Positions 61,592 to 64,000 of a stretch of 64,000 nt of DNA are shown piece by piece. The notes beneath the pieces are model-generated. The model saw only the letters and a program-made list of their open reading frames with translations. It ran no database searches and was not told the origin of the DNA. Made by a program: the position numbers and the translations under genes. The stretch covers positions 1-64,000 of the forward strand of contig CATLHE010000002.1 of NCBI GenBank assembly GCA_949948895.1. The letters are read 5' to 3'. Position 1 is the stretch's first letter; the number at the start of each line of letters is the position of its first letter. The stretch is from an uncultured Christensenella sp. Lineage in GTDB: Bacteria > Bacillota > Clostridia > Christensenellales > Pumilibacteraceae.

Positions 61592-62401
61592 ATGATCGAT
61601 TATGAGAGCGTACTCATCAAGCACCGCTTCAAGTACAAGAAATCGCTCGGACAGAATTTTATATTCGACGACGATATTTTGGACGAGATAGCGGCAGCGG
61701 GCGGTGCGGACGGCAAAACAGTAGTGGAGATAGGCGCGGGCGCAGGCACGCTTTCGCGCGCGATCGCTAAGCGTTGTAAACGGCTTTGCTCTTTTGAGAT
61801 AGACGAAACGCTGTTTCCCATCCTCGGCGAGACGCTTTCGGAGTTCGATAATGTTCAGTTGTTTTCCAACGACGTGACGGAGCTCGGGATCGAAACGGTG
61901 GATATGCTCATAGGCGAAGAGTATATCGTAATAGCCAATCTGCCGTACTACATAACTACGCCGCTCATATTCTTGTTTTTGCGCTCGGAAAACTGCAAGG
62001 CGATCACGTGCTTGGTCCAAAAAGAAGTAGCCGACCGCATTTGCGCCGAGAACGGCGGAGACTTCGGCGCGCTGTCCGCCGCGGTAAGAGCGGTAGCCGA
62101 ACCCGAAACGGTGCGCGTAATCAAGTCGTGGGAGTTCACGCCTCAGCCCGACGTAGACAGCGCGCTCGTTCGGATAGTCAAGCGCGACGGCGCGGTGTTC
62201 TCAGATGAGCTGTATTCGTTCTTTAAGATATGCTTTGCGCAAAAGCGCAAGACGCTCGTAAACAATCTGACTACTGCGGGTGTGGAAAAGCAAAAGGTGT
62301 TGGACGCGCTGTCAGCTCTCGGTTATTCGCCTACGGCGCGCGCGGAAGAGCTGGGCGCGCAAAACCTCAAAGCATTGGGCGAAACGCTTAAAATGGTATG
62401 A
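61592..62401 (+). CDS. rsmA: 16S rRNA dimethyladenosine transferase
   Basis: 269 residues, normal for RsmA/KsgA. SAM-binding motifs: KKSLGQNFIFDDDILDEIA, VVEIGAGAGTLSRAIA, FEIDETLFPIL; the catalytic NLPYYITTPLIF and a C-terminal QPDVDSALVRI plus FKICFAQKRKTLVNNL. It dimethylates two adjacent adenines in helix 45 of 16S rRNA during 30S maturation. Expressed from a leaderless promoter and not linked here to its frequent neighbours (tatD, rnmV). Confidence 0.95.
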   Translation: MIDYESVLIKHRFKYKKSLGQNFIFDDDILDEIAAAGGADGKTVVEIGAGAGTLSRAIAKRCKRLCSFEIDETLFPILGETLSEFDNVQLFSNDVTELGIETVDMLIGEEYIVIANLPYYITTPLIFLFLRSENCKAITCLVQKEVADRICAENGGDFGALSAAVRAVAEPETVRVIKSWEFTPQPDVDSALVRIVKRDGAVFSDELYSFFKICFAQKRKTLVNNLTTAGVEKQKVLDALSALGYSPTARAEELGAQNLKALGETLKMV

Positions 62402-62416
62402 CCGAGCATACCGGAA

Positions 62417-62650
62417 CCTACTTTATTGGGTGACGCGTGTCAGACGCAACTATGTATAGAACCGCGTCGCGCAATTATAAAAGCACCTACTTTATTGGGT
62501 GTAACCTCAAACCACTATATGCAGTAAACACACAACGGTTAAAAAATTGGGTGTAACCTCAAACTAATATATGCAGTAAACACACAACGGTTAAAAAATT
62601 GGGTGCTATCCCAAACTAATATATGCAGTAAACACACAACAGTAAAAAAC
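62417..62650 (+). repeat. Tandem 52-bp repeats before pckA
   Basis: Three near-identical 52-bp units start at 62494, 62546 and 62598 (ATTGGGTGTAACCTCAAAC, then ATATGCAGTAAACACACAAC and GGTTAAAAA), and a diverged unit starts at about 62417. The GGGTGTAAC...AAACACAC...GTTAAAA core is the same as in the repeats at 12046-12320 and 8388-8430. Confidence 0.9.
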
Positions 62651-62670
62651 TTTTAAAAAGGAGCAATTAT

Positions 62671-64000
62671 ATGCAAACTTACGGAATCGAAAAGCACGGG
62701 ATCGTCGGTCCCAAAAAAGTCGATCGCAACCACAGCCCTGCGGTGCTGACGGAAGAAGCGCTCAAAACCGAGCCTTGCTCGCTGATGGACACGGGCGCAT
62801 TGCTCGTCGAAACGGGTGCATACACCGGTCGCAGTCCCAAGGACAGATTTATTGTGGATGAAGCCGGCATAAGCGGCAAGATCGGCTGGGGCAGCGAGAA
62901 CAAAAAGTTCCCGCTCGACAAGTTCGAGCTCATATATAAAAAAGTGGGCGAGTACCTTTCGGGCAAGAATATCTATATATTCGACGGGTTTGCGGGCGCC
63001 GATCCCAAATACCGCGTTTCCGTTCGCGTCATCAACGAGCTCGCTTCCGAAAACCTTTTCATGCACAACATGCTCATTCGTCCTACCGACAAAGAGCTGG
63101 AAAAGTTCAAAGAGGATTACACGCTCATCGCCGCGCCCGGACTCAAACTCGATCCCAAAGAGTGCGGCACCAACAGCGAGGCGGCTATACTTTTGTGCTT
63201 GGAGCGCAAGATAATCCTCGTCGTGGGCTCGCAGTACGCAGGCGAAATGAAAAAATCGGTATTCTCGCTCATGAACTACCTGCTTCCGCAAAAGGGCGTA
63301 CTCGGCATGCACTGCTCGGCAAACAAAGCGCTCGACGGCAGCGAGGACACCGCGTTGTTCTTCGGGCTTTCGGGCACGGGCAAAACGACGCTTTCCGCCG
63401 ATCCCAAGCGCGGGCTCATCGGCGACGACGAGCACGGTTGGTCGGACGACGGCATATTCAATATCGAAGGCGGCTGCTACGCCAAGTGCATAGACCTGAG
63501 CAAAGAGCACGAGCCCGAGATCTACGGCGCTATCAAGTTCGGCTCGCTCGTCGAGAACGTAGTAGTCGACAAAGCGACGCGCGCGCCCGACTATACCGAC
63601 CGCAGTCTTACCGAAAATACGCGTGTATCGTACCCCATAGACTTTATACCCAATAAGGTCGTGCCGTCGGTGGGTAAGCACCCCAAGACCGTAATATTCC
63701 TTACCGCCGACGCTTTCGGCGTACTGCCGCCCGTAGCCAAGCTCACCAAGGAACAGGCGATGTTCTACTTCGTATCGGGCTATACGAGCAAGGTCGCGGG
63801 AACGGAGCGCGGCATCACCGACCCCGTCAGCACGTTCTCCACGTGCTTCGGCGCGCCGTTCATGCCGTTGCCCTCCGGCGTATACGCTAAGCTCCTCGGC
63901 GAAAAAATCGAAAAGCACGGCTCGTCCGTATACCTTATCAATACGGGCTGGACGGGCGGCGCTTACGGCGTAGGCAAGCGCATGAGCCTGCCCGCGACCC
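62671..64000 (+). CDS. pckA: Phosphoenolpyruvate carboxykinase (ATP), 3' end outside window
   Basis: 443 codons are present with no stop before the window ends; the family is about 530 residues, so roughly the last 90 are missing. Motifs: [37 protein letters not shown], the kinase-1a P-loop [16 protein letters not shown], the metal-binding [18 protein letters not shown] and the C-terminal [26 protein letters not shown]. It interconverts oxaloacetate plus ATP and phosphoenolpyruvate plus CO2. AAAAGGAG precedes the ATG, just after the tandem repeats. Confidence 0.96.
   Translation, partial: MQTYGIEKHGIVGPKKVDRNHSPAVLTEEALKTEPCSLMDTGALLVETGAYTGRSPKDRFIVDEAGISGKIGWGSENKKFPLDKFELIYKKVGEYLSGKNIYIFDGFAGADPKYRVSVRVINELASENLFMHNMLIRPTDKELEKFKEDYTLIAAPGLKLDPKECGTNSEAAILLCLERKIILVVGSQYAGEMKKSVFSLMNYLLPQKGVLGMHCSANKALDGSEDTALFFGLSGTGKTTLSADPKRGLIGDDEHGWSDDGIFNIEGGCYAKCIDLSKEHEPEIYGAIKFGSLVENVVVDKATRAPDYTDRSLTENTRVSYPIDFIPNKVVPSVGKHPKTVIFLTADAFGVLPPVAKLTKEQAMFYFVSGYTSKVAGTERGITDPVSTFSTCFGAPFMPLPSGVYAKLLGEKIEKHGSSVYLINTGWTGGAYGVGKRMSLPAT

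Noticed and set aside
62653-63918. 421-codon minus-strand frame
   Set aside because: Exact complement of pckA, which shows all family motifs.

Overview
The window looks like chromosomal DNA of a moderately GC-rich Gram-positive-type bacterium of the Bacillota/Clostridia, most like the uncultured gut Clostridia (Christensenellales-like). This placement is an inference. It rests on the rpmG-secE-nusG-rplK-rplA-rplJ-rplL order, a DUF1540 protein, a YybS-like protein next to rplI, pdxST, a DUF5685/J-domain pair, cysteine-anchored lipoproteins and a giant Listeria-Bacteroides-repeat surface protein. I saw no rRNA, tRNA, CRISPR array, prophage or insertion sequence. Nearly all genes are on the + strand. 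Many intergenic gaps are filled with short tandem or dispersed repeats.

Layout. 0-6 kb: a low-complexity hypothetical protein, a GH2-like protein that has lost its catalytic residues, and a beta-propeller-like lipoprotein. 5.8-9.6 kb: the transcription/translation cluster rpmG, secE, nusG, rplK, rplA, rplJ, rplL, with an L10-type leader attenuator. 9.6-12.3 kb: repeat-rich DNA around a DUF1540 gene and a YybS-like membrane protein. 12.4-18.6 kb: rplI, the PLP-synthase genes pdxS-pdxT, a patatin-like phospholipase, a secreted metallo-beta-lactamase-fold protein, recF and a short-chain dehydrogenase. 18.7-30 kb: a Wzz-like protein, a GH13 glucosidase, an M3 peptidase, MazG, a tRNA-dihydrouridine synthase, a peptidyl-prolyl isomerase, a flavin-reductase-like protein, a GtrA-like protein, a Ppx/GppA phosphatase, a GNAT and an AlkZ-related protein. 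30-37 kb: a heterodimeric ABC exporter, a DUF815 ATPase, a His-rich metal exporter and a membrane protein. 37.7-40.4 kb: dnaX and nadE. 40.5-46.2 kb: a five-gene membrane-remodelling island. 46.5-53.9 kb: aspartate aminotransferase, a P-loop protein, thrC, trpS, DUF5685, a J-domain-like protein, a membrane protein and a PHP phosphatase. 54-61.5 kb: a 2462-residue repeat lipoprotein. 61.6-64 kb: rsmA and the 5' part of pckA.

The most interesting system is the island at 40495-46226. It encodes a zinc-ribbon/TIR/helical-repeat/four-TM protein, a YdjI-like SPFH protein with two zinc ribbons, a small helical protein, a Snf7-like (ESCRT-III-type) coiled-coil protein with an acidic tail and, directly abutting it, a Vps4-type AAA ATPase with an MIT-like N-terminal domain. 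This resembles the pspA-ydjGHI membrane-stress operon of Bacillus subtilis. Here, however, the PspA position is held by a Snf7-like protein with its own Vps4-like recycling ATPase, and a TIR domain is added. NAD synthetase lies 120 bp upstream.

A second theme is promoter design. Eight genes on both strands have a sigma-A promoter whose -10 box lies 6-8 nt before the start codon, with no Shine-Dalgarno sequence, which points to leaderless mRNAs. A third theme is a dispersed ~52-62 bp repeat family found in both orientations in at least four gaps.
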